Positions 8,235-17,801 of a DNA stretch of 36,094 bases are shown in pieces. The notes below the pieces were generated by a model. It made no database searches. It was not told the DNA's origin and worked only from the letters and a program-made list of their open reading frames with translations. This stretch comes from Comamonadaceae bacterium CG_4_9_14_3_um_filter_60_33 (GTDB taxonomy: Bacteria; Pseudomonadota; Gammaproteobacteria; Burkholderiales; Burkholderiaceae_C). The stretch lies in assembly GCA_002789915.1 (NCBI GenBank), contig PFUD01000108.1:1-36094 (forward strand). The letters are read 5' to 3'. A program made the translations under genes and the position numbers. Numbering within the stretch: the stretch's first letter is position 1; every line of letters begins with the position of its first letter.

Positions 8235-8285
8235 TCGAGGAAGCTGCTGTTCAAAGTCCGTGTGCGGTATCGGGCCAAATGGGTG

Positions 8286-11200
8286 TCAATGAAAGTCCCG
8301 GCTAGGCGCGGCGAGGCGCCCCAGCAAATGCGTCAAATCCACCAGGCACTGTGCGATCAAATTGCGGACCTCTCCTTCGCGCTGCCAAGTGCCGTAAACG
8401 CCCAGAAGTTTTGCGTTCATCAATTCCTGGCGCTGCTGCTCGCGCACACTTTTCCAGACGATCACCTGCACGCTGCCGTGTTCGTCTTCCAGCGATACAA
8501 AAACCACGCCCTTGGCGGTGCCCGGTTGCTGGCGTAGCGTCACGATGCCGCAGGCCCGCACCAGCCGACCATTAGGCAGGTCGCGCAAGGCTTTCGATGA
8601 TTTGAAACGCATGACGCTTAAGCGCTTGCGCAGCAGCGCCATGGGGTGCTGCCGGAGCGAGAGTCCGAGGGCGGCGTAGTCAAACACAATTTCTTCGCCC
8701 TCGGGCGCCTCGGGCAGTTCAAGCAGGTCTTCGTCGATGGGCGCGTCGCGCAGCAGCAGCGGCGGTGCATGTAAGGCCGCTGCGTCCCAGACCTGTTGCC
8801 GGCGGTGCCCGGACAAGCTGGCCAGGGCATCGGCTGCGGCCAGCAGTTTCATCTCGTGTTGTTCCAGTTGGGCACGGCGCGACAAGTCTTCGGCGCTCTC
8901 GAATGGCGCTTTGGCACGCGCGACCACAATGCGCTCGGCAGAGGTGCGCTGGAGCCCGTTAATTAGGCCCAGACCCAGGCGCACGGCCGGTGTGTGGGGC
9001 AAATCCTCCAGCGTGGCGTCGAGCGCGCTGAACATCACGTCCACCGAGCGCACCACCACGCCATGGCGTTGTGCGTCTTGTACCAACTGCCTGGGTGAGT
9101 AGAAACCCAGCGGTTGCGAATTGAGCATGGCGGCCAGAAAGGCGGCGGGCTCGGCGTGCTTGAGCCAGCAACTGGCGTACACCAGCAAGGCAAACGAGGC
9201 CGCGTGGGACTCCGGAAAGCCGTATTCGCTGAAGCCCTTGATCTGCTCAAAAATCTGCACGGCAAATTCTTTTTGGTAGCCGCGCGCCGTCATGCCGTCG
9301 ACGATGCGGTTGTAGTATTTCTCCAGTCCACCCTTGCGTTTCCAGGCCGCCATGGCGCGGCGCAGACCGTCGGCCTCGCCCGGGGTGAAACCGGCCGCCA
9401 AAATGCTGACCTGCATCACCTGTTCCTGAAAAACTGGCACCCCCAGCGTGCGGCCCAGGGCCTGTTCCAGCGCCGCGCTGGGGTAGCTCACCATTTCCTT
9501 GCCCTGGCGGCGGTTCAGGTAGGGGTGCACCATGCCGCCCTGAATCGGGCCTGGCCGCACCAGCGCCACCTCGATCACCAGGTCGTAAAAACACTGCGGG
9601 CGCAAGCGCGGCAACATGCTCATTTGCGCGCGCGACTCGATCTGGAAAACGCCCACCGTGTCAGCCAGGCAAATCATGGCGTAGGTGCTCGGGTCTTCGG
9701 CCGGGATGTCCTGCATCTCAAATTCAAAGCCGCGCCGCAGGCTGACGAGTGCCAGCGCTTTGCGAATGGCGGTGAGCATGCCTAAGCCCAGCACATCAAC
9801 CTTGAGCAAACCCATGGCGTCGAGGTCGTCCTTGTCCCACTCGATCACGGTGCGGTCTTCCATCGCGGCGGCTTCTATGGGCACCATGCGCGATAACGGC
9901 CCGCGGGTCAGCACAAAGCCGCCAGGGTGCTGTGACAGATGCCTTGGGAAGCCCATCAGTTGACGTGTCAGCTCCAACAACTGGCGCACCGCCAGGTCGT
10001 CCAGTGACAGGCCCAACTCTTGCAGGCGGTCGGTCTGCAACTCGCGGCCCTCCCAATGGCGGTGCGATTTGCCCAGCTTTTCCAGCAACGCCAGGTCAAA
10101 GCCCAGGGCTTTGCCAACGTCCCGAATAGCCGACTTGGGCCGGTAAGAAATCACCACCGCCGTCAGGGCGGCGCGCTCGCGACCGTATTTTTGGTACAGG
10201 TACTGGATGACTTCTTCACGGCGCTCGTGCTCGAAGTCGATGTCGATGTCGGGCGGCTCATTGCGCTCCTTGCTGATGAAGCGCTCAAACAGCACACTCA
10301 TGCGCGCCGGGTCAACCTCGGTCACGCCCAGGCAATAACACACGGCGCTGTTGGCGGCCGAGCCGCGCCCCTGGCACAGAATGTGGCGCGAGCGTGCGAA
10401 AGAAACAATGTCATAGACCGTGAGGAAATAAGGCTCGTAATGCAGCTCGCAAATGAGTGCCAACTCATGTTCGATCTGATGCTGCACTTTGGCTGTCATG
10501 CCGCCGGGCCAGCGCCGACCAGCGCCTTGGTAGGTGACCTTGCGCAAATACAACTCAGGCGTTTCGCCGGCGGGTACCACTTCTTGGGGGTACTGGTATT
10601 TCAGCTCGTCGAGGGAAAAGTCGCAGCGGTCCGCCACTTTGAGGGTCTCGGCCAAGAGCGCTTCCGGGAATATCCGGGCCAGCCGCAGCCGGCTGCGCAG
10701 GTGTTGTTCCGCGTTGACTTGCAGGTCCAGCCCGCACGCAGTTAATGGCTTGCCCACCCGGATGGCGGTCAGCACGTCCTGCAGGGGCTTGCGCGAACGC
10801 ACATGCATGTGCACATCGCCCACAGCCACCAGCGCAATGGCCGTGGCGTCGCTCAGCTGCCTTAAGTGGTGGCGCCAGATTTCATCGTCCAGGGTGAGCA
10901 ACTGCGTGACACCCAGCCAGCAGCGGCCGGTGAAATGCGTCAACAACCATTGGCCAAGCACCAGCAACTGCGCCGGGGTGTTGCTGCGCTCGGGGCAGGC
11001 CAGCACCAGGCAATCGGCCAGCACTGGCCCGTTGATGTCTTCCAGCCTAAGCCGGTAGCTGCCCTTTTTTTCAGCGCTGCGCCGCAAGCGTGTGATGAAT
11101 TCGCACAGGTTGCCGTAGCCGTTGAGATTGCAGGCCAGAACGACCAGATTGAAAGGCGTTTCACAACTGACCTGAAATTGCGAACCGACCAGCAGTTTGA

Positions 11201-11423
11201 TGCCGCAGACTTTGGCCACCCCATGGGCGCGCACCACACCGGCCAAGCTGCACTCGTCGGTGATGGCCAGCGCGGTGTAGCCCAACGCGTGGGCGCGCGT
11301 CACCAGTTCCTCGGGTTGGCTGGCCCCCTTCAGGAACGAAAAGTTGGACAGGCAGCGCAGCTCGGCGTAATTCGGTAGCTTGGGCTGCTGGGACGAAGGT
11401 GGGAACTGGGGCAGGGCGGCCAT
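8286..11423 (-). CDS. dnaE2: Error-prone DNA polymerase DnaE2 (ImuC)
   Basis: 1045 aa PHP/Pol III alpha family: YAELRCLSNFSFLKGASQPEELV, ILCQGRGSAANSAVCYCLGVTEVDP, NEPPDIDIDFEHERREEVIQYLYQKYGRERAAL; downstream of imuA-imuB. Confidence 0.95.
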   Translation of the reverse strand: MAALPQFPPSSQQPKLPNYAELRCLSNFSFLKGASQPEELVTRAHALGYTALAITDECSLAGVVRAHGVAKVCGIKLLVGSQFQVSCETPFNLVVLACNLNGYGNLCEFITRLRRSAEKKGSYRLRLEDINGPVLADCLVLACPERSNTPAQLLVLGQWLLTHFTGRCWLGVTQLLTLDDEIWRHHLRQLSDATAIALVAVGDVHMHVRSRKPLQDVLTAIRVGKPLTACGLDLQVNAEQHLRSRLRLARIFPEALLAETLKVADRCDFSLDELKYQYPQEVVPAGETPELYLRKVTYQGAGRRWPGGMTAKVQHQIEHELALICELHYEPYFLTVYDIVSFARSRHILCQGRGSAANSAVCYCLGVTEVDPARMSVLFERFISKERNEPPDIDIDFEHERREEVIQYLYQKYGRERAALTAVVISYRPKSAIRDVGKALGFDLALLEKLGKSHRHWEGRELQTDRLQELGLSLDDLAVRQLLELTRQLMGFPRHLSQHPGGFVLTRGPLSRMVPIEAAAMEDRTVIEWDKDDLDAMGLLKVDVLGLGMLTAIRKALALVSLRRGFEFEMQDIPAEDPSTYAMICLADTVGVFQIESRAQMSMLPRLRPQCFYDLVIEVALVRPGPIQGGMVHPYLNRRQGKEMVSYPSAALEQALGRTLGVPVFQEQVMQVSILAAGFTPGEADGLRRAMAAWKRKGGLEKYYNRIVDGMTARGYQKEFAVQIFEQIKGFSEYGFPESHAASFALLVYASCWLKHAEPAAFLAAMLNSQPLGFYSPRQLVQDAQRHGVVVRSVDVMFSALDATLEDLPHTPAVRLGLGLINGLQRTSAERIVVARAKAPFESAEDLSRRAQLEQHEMKLLAAADALASLSGHRRQQVWDAAALHAPPLLLRDAPIDEDLLELPEAPEGEEIVFDYAALGLSLRQHPMALLRKRLSVMRFKSSKALRDLPNGRLVRACGIVTLRQQPGTAKGVVFVSLEDEHGSVQVIVWKSVREQQRQELMNAKLLGVYGTWQREGEVRNLIAQCLVDLTHLLGRLAAPSRDFH

Positions 11424-11432
11424 GGCGGGGCT

Positions 11433-12752
11433 TTAGGCAAAGATGCCATGCAAATACCAGCACGCTGCTTCGTTGCGGGGCAGGCGCTGCTGAAAAATCC
11501 AGAGCGCGCCGGCGTGCTGGCTCAGGGCAACCCAGTAGTCGCGCGCCACTTGCAGGCTGTGCTGGCCACCCTCGACATCCGTGACGCGGTGCCACCAGCC
11601 ACCTTCAACTCGCTCTGGGCCCAGCAGCAGTTGCAGCGGCCCTTGATACAGCGGGCAGTCGTCACGCACATCGAGTTTGAGCGGGTTTTTGAGAATCCAG
11701 GTCGGTTGTGGCCCCGGCACCTGGCGCACTTTGCTGGTGGATCTTTTGACGTTCATCGGCTGCCAATAGGCCATCCAGGCCATGCGGCTGTCCTCATTCA
11801 GCGTGGGCCGAAGCACACGATGTTGACCCAGCCGGGCATCGATGCGCTCCAGCACCAGGCCCACCGCCTCAAAGCTGGCGCGGTCATCGGGCAACAGGGA
11901 GCGACTGGTCTCAATGAAAGGGCTGACTTCGGTGGCGCTCAAGGCCAGTTCGCCCGCCGGGGCCAGCAAGTGCACCTTGGCCAGGTTTTCACCCAACAGC
12001 CGACACAGATGCTCGACGTTCTGGGTCGGCAGCGCCGTGCGCACAGTGAGGTTGCCACCCTCGCCGGCGTCCCGGGCGCGCATGGCATCGTGGCACCAGT
12101 GCAGCGTGAAAGCCGTCACGCCGCATTGCCGTGCCGACAACCAGCCACCCATCTGCAGCAGCAGACGCCGGGCGCCAAACATCAGCGCCGGGGCGGTGTC
12201 GACACGGCCGGGCATTTCCAGCTTGGCCGAGAAAGTCTCGGGCAACTTGACCCAGGGGTAGCCCTCGGGGCGCAGTCCGTAAGCCTGGTCCAGCGCCAGC
12301 AGCAGCTCGCTGTCAAAACGCCGGCTGATGCCGCCACGTGGCAGTTTGCGCACATCGGCCAGGGTTTGGCAGCCCAGGCGCGCCAAGGTGGCCTGATGGG
12401 CGTTGACTGCATCCATGGATTCAATGGGCAAGGGGTCGAGCACCTGAGCCAGCGGCATGGCAAAGCCGTCACGCAAGCCCATTCGCGCGCAGGCCAGGGC
12501 TGCCAGACTGGTCGGTGCCCAGGCCAGTGCCCTGATGCCCAGCTCGGCGGCACCGGCTTCCACCCGCTGGTGCAGCGGGTCTTCGCCGCCGAACAGCCGC
12601 ATGCTCTGCGCCACCTCCAGCCACACCGTTGCCCCCTTCTGTGCCACCCGGGGGGTGAACTGAAGCGCCCAAACGGCCACGCCCTGGGGGTCAATGCGCA
12701 GCGAGCTGTCGCTGACGGCGTCGGTCAATAGCGCGGCCCAATGCAGGGTCAT
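11433..12752 (-). CDS. imuB: DNA polymerase Y-family-like protein ImuB
   Basis: MTLHWAALLTDAVSDSSLRIDPQGVAVWALQFTPRVAQ...; start chosen at 12752 rather than the ORF-track 12773; position between imuA and dnaE2. Confidence 0.88.
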   Translation of the reverse strand: MTLHWAALLTDAVSDSSLRIDPQGVAVWALQFTPRVAQKGATVWLEVAQSMRLFGGEDPLHQRVEAGAAELGIRALAWAPTSLAALACARMGLRDGFAMPLAQVLDPLPIESMDAVNAHQATLARLGCQTLADVRKLPRGGISRRFDSELLLALDQAYGLRPEGYPWVKLPETFSAKLEMPGRVDTAPALMFGARRLLLQMGGWLSARQCGVTAFTLHWCHDAMRARDAGEGGNLTVRTALPTQNVEHLCRLLGENLAKVHLLAPAGELALSATEVSPFIETSRSLLPDDRASFEAVGLVLERIDARLGQHRVLRPTLNEDSRMAWMAYWQPMNVKRSTSKVRQVPGPQPTWILKNPLKLDVRDDCPLYQGPLQLLLGPERVEGGWWHRVTDVEGGQHSLQVARDYWVALSQHAGALWIFQQRLPRNEAACWYLHGIFA

Positions 12753-13527
12753 TGGCAGCCTCCGTTTTGGCAAGCAACTGGCTGGGGCGCATCAGCCGGG
12801 GTGTCAGCACGCTGGCCAGCGTGCCGGGCACGGATGGCAGCACGATGGGGCCGTCCAACAAGGCGCCCTTGCGCTTGAGCAGGTGAACCTGTAGCGTCCA
12901 GTCGGGCCCTAGCGTGGCCAACACCCGCAGCGGTGCGGGTGAAGCGTCCAGCTGGGCTGCTTCGGGTCGGAACAAAAAGACCGGGCAATCGCAAGTTTGG
13001 GCATGTACTTGCAAGCGGCGCAATTGCTCGGCGCGGGCCTGGGGCAGCCAGGCCAAAATGGCGCCTCCGCGTGGGTTGGCCTTTACCAGCTGTTCGGTGC
13101 ACCAGAGCCGTTCGGCTGGTGTGTCAGCAGCAATCCAGACGACGCTTTTTTCGGTGATGCCAAGCTGGACCAGCCCCAGTGCGTGCGGTCGTTTGGGTGG
13201 ACCCACCAGCAGGATGTGGCCACCACCAGCGGCCAGCCCCGCCAGCGCAGGTGACAGCAAGCGCCACTCACACAGCGAGGGCTGGGGTTGCAGCAGTTCG
13301 GTCAGGGCATTGCAGGGCCAGCCGCCACCGGGAAGTTGCGCATCCAGCGCCGCCCAGCCGCTTGACACCACGGACTGGCCGGCCTGGCCCAAGTCGGTAC
13401 CGCGCCAGATAGCTTGGGCGACGCCGCCCGGGAGCTGCCCCAGGTCAAACGGCTGCCCAAACGGGTGCAGCGACGCCTCACCGGGCGGCGGGGTGGCGTT
13501 GACGATCCATTGCAGGGCGGCAGACAT
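12691..13527 (-). CDS. imuA: Translesion DNA synthesis-associated protein ImuA
   Basis: 278 aa: VVSSGWAALDAQLPGGGWPCNALTELLQPQPSLCEWRLLSPALAGLAAGGGHILLVGPPKRPHALGL, a typical ImuA/SulA-RecA-like N-terminus; first gene of the cassette. Confidence 0.92.
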   Translation of the reverse strand: MSAALQWIVNATPPPGEASLHPFGQPFDLGQLPGGVAQAIWRGTDLGQAGQSVVSSGWAALDAQLPGGGWPCNALTELLQPQPSLCEWRLLSPALAGLAAGGGHILLVGPPKRPHALGLVQLGITEKSVVWIAADTPAERLWCTEQLVKANPRGGAILAWLPQARAEQLRRLQVHAQTCDCPVFLFRPEAAQLDASPAPLRVLATLGPDWTLQVHLLKRKGALLDGPIVLPSVPGTLASVLTPRLMRPSQLLAKTEAANDPALGRAIDRRRQRQLAAH

Positions 13528-13547
13528 GGCGATTGGGCTTGTTGTAA

Positions 13548-13569
13548 ATACTGTGTAAAAACACAGTAT
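13548..13569 (-). promoter_or_regulatory. LexA (SOS) box upstream of imuA
   Basis: ATACTGTGTAAAAACACAGTAT: CTG(13551)-N10-CAG(13566), 9-nt perfect arms ATACTGTGT/ACACAGTAT, 20 nt from the imuA start. Confidence 0.9.
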
Positions 13570-13587
13570 AGCCGAATCGCCAAAAAA

Positions 13588-14589
13588 TCAAAGTGCGCAA
13601 ACTTCCGCGGCTATGTCCAGCGATTGCAAACGCAGCGTCGGGTCAAAAATATCGCACACCAGCATGAATTCATCAGCCTGCGTTTGCTGCGCCAAGGCCG
13701 TCAGCCCGGCGCGCACCTTGTCCGGGCCGCCGATGACCGCAGCACCCAGAAAGTCGTTGATGGCAGCGCGCTCCTGGGGGTGCAGCTGTTGCATGAAGTG
13801 CTTGACTGGCCGTTGCAGCGGCCTGCGGTCACCGGTCAGGATGCCGAGCACGCGCTGGTAGCTGCTGCTGGCCAGAAACTCGGCCTCGTCATCGCTGGCG
13901 GCTGCGATCAAGGGCACGCCGATCATCACGTAGGGCTGACTCAAAACCTTGGAAGGTTTGAACAAGCGCCGGTACAGGTCAATGGCCTGCAGCATCATGC
14001 GCGGCGCAAAGTGCGAGGCAAAGGCGTAGGGCAGGCCGCGTTTTGCCGCCAGTTGGGCCGAGAACAGGCTGGAGCCCAGTAGCCAGATCGGCACCTCGGT
14101 GCCCGCGCCCGGCATGGCCACAATGCGCTGGCCCGGTTGCACCGGCCCCAGCAGATGCTGTAGTTCGGCGACATCGCGCGGAAAGTCCTGCTCGGTCTCA
14201 ATGCGGTCGCGGCGCAGGGCCTGCATGGTGAGCCGGTCGGTGCCCGGTGCCCGGCCCAGCCCCAAGTCAATGCGCTTGGGGTACAACTCGGCCAGCGTGC
14301 CAAAGGCTTCGGCCACTACCAGCGGCGCATGGTTGGGCAACATGATGCCGCCCGAACCCACCCGAATGCGTTGCGTGCCCCCGGCCAGGTAGCCCACCAG
14401 CACGGCCGTGGCCGAACTGGCAATGCTGGCCATGTTGTGGTGCTCGGCCACCCAGTACCGGGTAAAGCCCAGCGCCTCGGCATGCTGCCCGGTGCGCAGG
14501 GAATTGGCCAAAGCGTCTGCCACCGTGGCGCCTTCGCGCAGATTGACCAGGTCCAGCATGGACAGGGCGGTTTTTTTCAGGGAATTCAT
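13588..14589 (-). CDS. LLM class flavin-dependent oxidoreductase (luciferase-like monooxygenase family)
   Basis: [92 protein letters not shown]. Confidence 0.9.
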   Translation of the reverse strand: MNSLKKTALSMLDLVNLREGATVADALANSLRTGQHAEALGFTRYWVAEHHNMASIASSATAVLVGYLAGGTQRIRVGSGGIMLPNHAPLVVAEAFGTLAELYPKRIDLGLGRAPGTDRLTMQALRRDRIETEQDFPRDVAELQHLLGPVQPGQRIVAMPGAGTEVPIWLLGSSLFSAQLAAKRGLPYAFASHFAPRMMLQAIDLYRRLFKPSKVLSQPYVMIGVPLIAAASDDEAEFLASSSYQRVLGILTGDRRPLQRPVKHFMQQLHPQERAAINDFLGAAVIGGPDKVRAGLTALAQQTQADEFMLVCDIFDPTLRLQSLDIAAEVCAL

Positions 14590-16037
14590 GATGTTGTTTG
14601 TTCATGGGATGGCGCTGCGGGAAATTCCAGCAGCTTGAGCAGGCCTTTGCCCGGCCCCAGCAAGTGCTTGAGGGCCAAGCGGTAAGTGTCCAGGTTGAAG
14701 GCCAGCGGCTCGGTGCGGCTGTGCAAAGCGTCTTGCAGGTCCTCGTCCGAGTGCACTGTGGCCAGGTGACACCATTGGTCAAACAGGTGGATGTCGGTGC
14801 GCCCGCTGCGCGCGTTGTGTTCGCGCAAGCCCACTTTACCGGCAAAAGGCCAGACCTGCAGCTTGTTGCCAGCCAAGGCCATTTGCAGGCGCAGGTGGTG
14901 GCGCTCGGGCGCTTCCTGACCACAACACACACCCTTGCACTGACCGATCTGATGGCCAAAACAGCGGCCCTTGCCGGATTCCAGCCCCAGCGACTGCAGG
15001 CACAGCCCTTGTGCCTCGGCGAGTTCGCGCAGCTGGCTTTGGGCCTGACTTTTGGAGCGGTAGGGGCCGTACAGCGCACCAAATTGGTCTTGCGCCAGTT
15101 CGCTGCCACGCACCAGCGTCAGCAGCGGGCGGCTGTTGGGGTTGGGCTCAAGGCGCCATGCGCACAGATCGCCTTCGCGGCGCAACTGGCGGTTGTGAAT
15201 GGGTTGGCGCGCCTTGACCAGCCGTGCTTCGAGCAGCAGGGCGCCAAGCTCTCCGGCGGTCTCGACCCATTCAATGCGCCTGATTTCCTGGGCAATGCGC
15301 ATCTCGCGGGCGTTGCGGCTGGCCGCCTGAAAGTGCGACATCACCCGGCTGCGCAGCTTGACGCTTTTGCCGATGTACAGCGGCAGTGCGCTGTCGCCGT
15401 AAAAAAGGTAAACCCCGGGTGTGTCGGGGATGTCTGCGATGTTGGTATCGAGCTGCGGTGGCAGCGCCGCGCTGCCTTGCAACAAACTTTGCGCCTGGAC
15501 TGCCACATGGTCGGCACCCAGCTCGGCCTGCGCCAACTCAAGCCAGCTTTGCATCACCTCGACATCACCCATGGCACGGTGCCGGGCGCTGCTGGTCAGG
15601 CCGTGGCGCTGCATGATGGCGTCGAGTCCGTGGCCCTTGAACTGCGGGTACAACAGGCGCGACAGGCGCACCGTGCACAGGGTTTTGACGCGCAATGTCA
15701 CGTCCAGGCGGCTCAATTCATTGAGCAAAAAACCATGGTCAAAACGCACGTTGTGGGCCACCAGCACGGCACCGTCGAGCAGGGTCAGCAGTTCAGGGGC
15801 CACCTCGGAAAAACGCGGGGCGCTGGCCACCATGGCGTTGCTGATGCCGGTGAGGCGCTCGATGAAGCCCGACACGTGCATACCCGGATTCACCAGGGTG
15901 CTCCAGCGCGCCACTTCCACCCCGTGTTCCACCCGCACGGCGGCGATTTCGGTGATGCGGTCATGCACCGGGTTGCCACCGGTGGTTTCCAGGTCAAGCA
16001 GCAGGTAGCAGGGCAGCATGGGTTGTCGCCTCAACAA
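14586..16037 (-). CDS. DEDDh 3'-5' exonuclease fused to GIY-YIG nuclease (Pol III epsilon-like + Cho/UvrC-N-like)
   Basis: Exo [11 protein letters not shown], Exo [19 protein letters not shown], Exo [17 protein letters not shown] core [33 protein letters not shown]-terminal Cys-rich [17 protein letters not shown]. Start may be 16019. Stop/start ATGA overlap with the downstream LLM gene. Confidence 0.9.
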   Translation of the reverse strand: MLRRQPMLPCYLLLDLETTGGNPVHDRITEIAAVRVEHGVEVARWSTLVNPGMHVSGFIERLTGISNAMVASAPRFSEVAPELLTLLDGAVLVAHNVRFDHGFLLNELSRLDVTLRVKTLCTVRLSRLLYPQFKGHGLDAIMQRHGLTSSARHRAMGDVEVMQSWLELAQAELGADHVAVQAQSLLQGSAALPPQLDTNIADIPDTPGVYLFYGDSALPLYIGKSVKLRSRVMSHFQAASRNAREMRIAQEIRRIEWVETAGELGALLLEARLVKARQPIHNRQLRREGDLCAWRLEPNPNSRPLLTLVRGSELAQDQFGALYGPYRSKSQAQSQLRELAEAQGLCLQSLGLESGKGRCFGHQIGQCKGVCCGQEAPERHHLRLQMALAGNKLQVWPFAGKVGLREHNARSGRTDIHLFDQWCHLATVHSDEDLQDALHSRTEPLAFNLDTYRLALKHLLGPGKGLLKLLEFPAAPSHEQTTS

Positions 16038-16150
16038 AACATCAGGGCCAGCCAGGCCGGGTCGTCCAGCACGTTGAGCAGCAGATAGCCGCCGACGCGG
16101 TAAAACCAGAATTCAAGGCTGGCGTGCAGATCAGGTGATGTCAAAGACAT
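16031..16150 (-). CDS. Candidate small protein (39 aa) between NUDIX and exonuclease genes
   Basis: ATG at 16150: [39 protein letters not shown]; overlaps the NUDIX 3' end by 20 nt. Not in the supplied ORF track because of length. Confidence 0.4.
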   Translation of the reverse strand: MSLTSPDLHASLEFWFYRVGGYLLLNVLDDPAWLALMFC

Positions 16151-16676
16151 GGATGGAAAAGTTGCCTTGACGGCGGTCGGCAAAAAAGCGCTTCAGGGTT
16201 TCGCACACCGTCCGGAAGGCGATCTCGTCCCAGGGGATTTCATGCTCGGCAAACAGGCGCGCTTCGAGCGTCTCATAACCTGGATCGAACTGGTCGCTGA
16301 GCAACTTGGCGCGGTAGAACAAGTGCACCTGGCCGACGCGCGGAATGTTCACCAGCGAGAAAAATTCGCCCATCTCAAACTGTGCGCCAGACTCTTCCAG
16401 GGTCTCGCGTGCCGCGCCTTCGCTCACGGTTTCGTTGAGCTCCATGAACCCGGCCGGCAACGTCCACTTGCCCCAGCGCGGCTCGATGTTGCGCTTGCAC
16501 AGCAGCACCTTGTCGCCCCAAACAGGAATGGTGCCGACCACGTTGAGCGGGTTCTCGTAATGCACGGTCTGGCAGGTCGGGCACACCGCACGGTGCTTGG
16601 TGTCGCCATCGTCCGGCAGCCGATACACCACGGCCGTGCCACAGTTTTTGCAATGTTTGATCGGGGGACGATGCAT
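16131..16676 (-). CDS. NUDIX hydrolase with N-terminal zinc-ribbon-like segment
   Basis: KHCKNCGTAVVY...HRAVCPTCQTVHYENP; Nudix box GFMELNETVSEGAARETLEESGAQFE. Confidence 0.93.
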   Translation of the reverse strand: MHRPPIKHCKNCGTAVVYRLPDDGDTKHRAVCPTCQTVHYENPLNVVGTIPVWGDKVLLCKRNIEPRWGKWTLPAGFMELNETVSEGAARETLEESGAQFEMGEFFSLVNIPRVGQVHLFYRAKLLSDQFDPGYETLEARLFAEHEIPWDEIAFRTVCETLKRFFADRRQGNFSIHVFDIT

Positions 16677-16680
16677 GAAC

Positions 16681-17376
16681 TTAAACCACCTTCAATGCAA
16701 TGTCTGTGAGGCCGCTGATGCAGCCTTTGAGCGTGTCGCCCGGCACCACAGCGCCCACGCCGGCCGGGGTGCCACTATAGATCAGATCACCGGGCTGCAG
16801 TTCCCAAGCGGCCGAGAGCTCAGCAATGGTTTCAGCCATGTTCCAGATGAGTTGTTCCACCGTGCTGTTTTGGCGCAGCACATTGTTCACCTGCAGGCTG
16901 ATGGCGGCGTGGCTGATGTCACCCGCTGCCTCTTTGGGGGTAATGAGGCCCATCGGGGCGGAGTGGTCAAAACCCTTGCCGATGCACCACGGGCGGCCCT
17001 GGGCCTTCATGTCGTTTTGCAGGTCACGCCGGGTCATGTCAAGACCGACGGCGTAGCCAAAGATATGGCTTTCAGCCTGCTTCACCGATATGTTTTTGCC
17101 ACCGGTGCCGATCGCCACCACCAGTTCAATTTCGTAGTGCAGGTTTTTGGTCAGGCCGGGGTAGGGCAGCGGGGTGACGCAGCCTGGCGCCGCCACCACC
17201 ACCGCGTCGGCTGGCTTCATGAAGAAAAAGGGCGGCTCACGTCCGGTATGGCCCATTTCCTGGGCGTGATCGACGTAATTGCGCCCCACGCAGTAGATGC
17301 GGTGCACCGGAAACTGGGCGTTGGTGCCGACCACTGGCACGGTCACGCTGGGCGCGGGAGGGAAAACAGTGTTCAT
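16681..17376 (-). CDS. Fumarylacetoacetate hydrolase family protein
   Basis: Start chosen at MNTVFPPAPS (17376): VHRIYCVGRNYVDHAQEMG...FFFMKPADAVV...HYEIELVVAIGTGGKNI...GYAVGLDMTRRDLQ...GDLIYSGTPAGVGAVVPGDTLKG. Confidence 0.92.
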   Translation of the reverse strand: MNTVFPPAPSVTVPVVGTNAQFPVHRIYCVGRNYVDHAQEMGHTGREPPFFFMKPADAVVVAAPGCVTPLPYPGLTKNLHYEIELVVAIGTGGKNISVKQAESHIFGYAVGLDMTRRDLQNDMKAQGRPWCIGKGFDHSAPMGLITPKEAAGDISHAAISLQVNNVLRQNSTVEQLIWNMAETIAELSAAWELQPGDLIYSGTPAGVGAVVPGDTLKGCISGLTDIALKVV

Positions 17377-17395
17377 GGCGATCGTTGAGAATACA

Positions 17396-17698
17396 TCAAT
17401 CCGACTTGGCGACCAACTCAAAGTGCTCCACCACTGGCGGACTGGCGAAAAACGGCCCCACAATGGCGCGCCACTCGGCAAACGCCGGGGAACCCCGGAA
17501 ACCCACCGTGTGGTCCTCCAGCGTGCTCCAGAAAATTTGCAGAATGTAGCGCTGCGGGCTTTCAATGCAGTGATTCAGCTTGAAACCCTCGAAGCCTTGG
17601 GCATGGGCAATGACGGTTTGCAGGCCACCTTGCACGGCCTCTTCAAAGGCGGCGTTCTGGCCTGGCTGGATCGAAAAATCGGCGAGTTCGAGAATCAT
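17396..17698 (-). CDS. Antibiotic biosynthesis monooxygenase (ABM)-like protein
   Basis: MILELADFSIQPGQNAAFEEAVQGGLQTVIAHAQGFEGFKLNHCIESPQRYILQIFWSTLEDHTVGFRGSPAFAEWRAIVGPFFASPPVVEHFELV, ABM dimeric alpha-beta barrel style. Confidence 0.85.
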   Translation of the reverse strand: MILELADFSIQPGQNAAFEEAVQGGLQTVIAHAQGFEGFKLNHCIESPQRYILQIFWSTLEDHTVGFRGSPAFAEWRAIVGPFFASPPVVEHFELVAKSD

Positions 17699-17801
17699 AA
17701 AAGTCTCCACAGGGGTTAGGTTTATTAACAAGCGATCGAGTCTAGCGTTTTCATTGCGCCCACCAAGTTGGACGGTGATAGGACTGAGTTATGCTGGGGA
17801 T

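Noticed and set aside
5461-8285. Possibility of a functional or novel complete defence system
   Set aside because: No intact pglX, pglZ, brxC or brxL, and the integrase is broken; only vapBC is complete.
8262-8537. 91-aa plus-strand ORF at the island/dnaE2 junction
   Set aside because: Mostly antisense to the dnaE2 3' end, without domain signal.
11448-12731. 427-aa ORF on the plus strand
   Set aside because: Antisense to imuB; no domain-like pattern, GC-rich reading-frame artefact.
14598-16088. 496-aa ORF on the plus strand
   Set aside because: Antisense to the exonuclease/GIY-YIG fusion, whose catalytic motifs are clear; the plus-strand product is Gln/His/Gly-rich shadow sequence.
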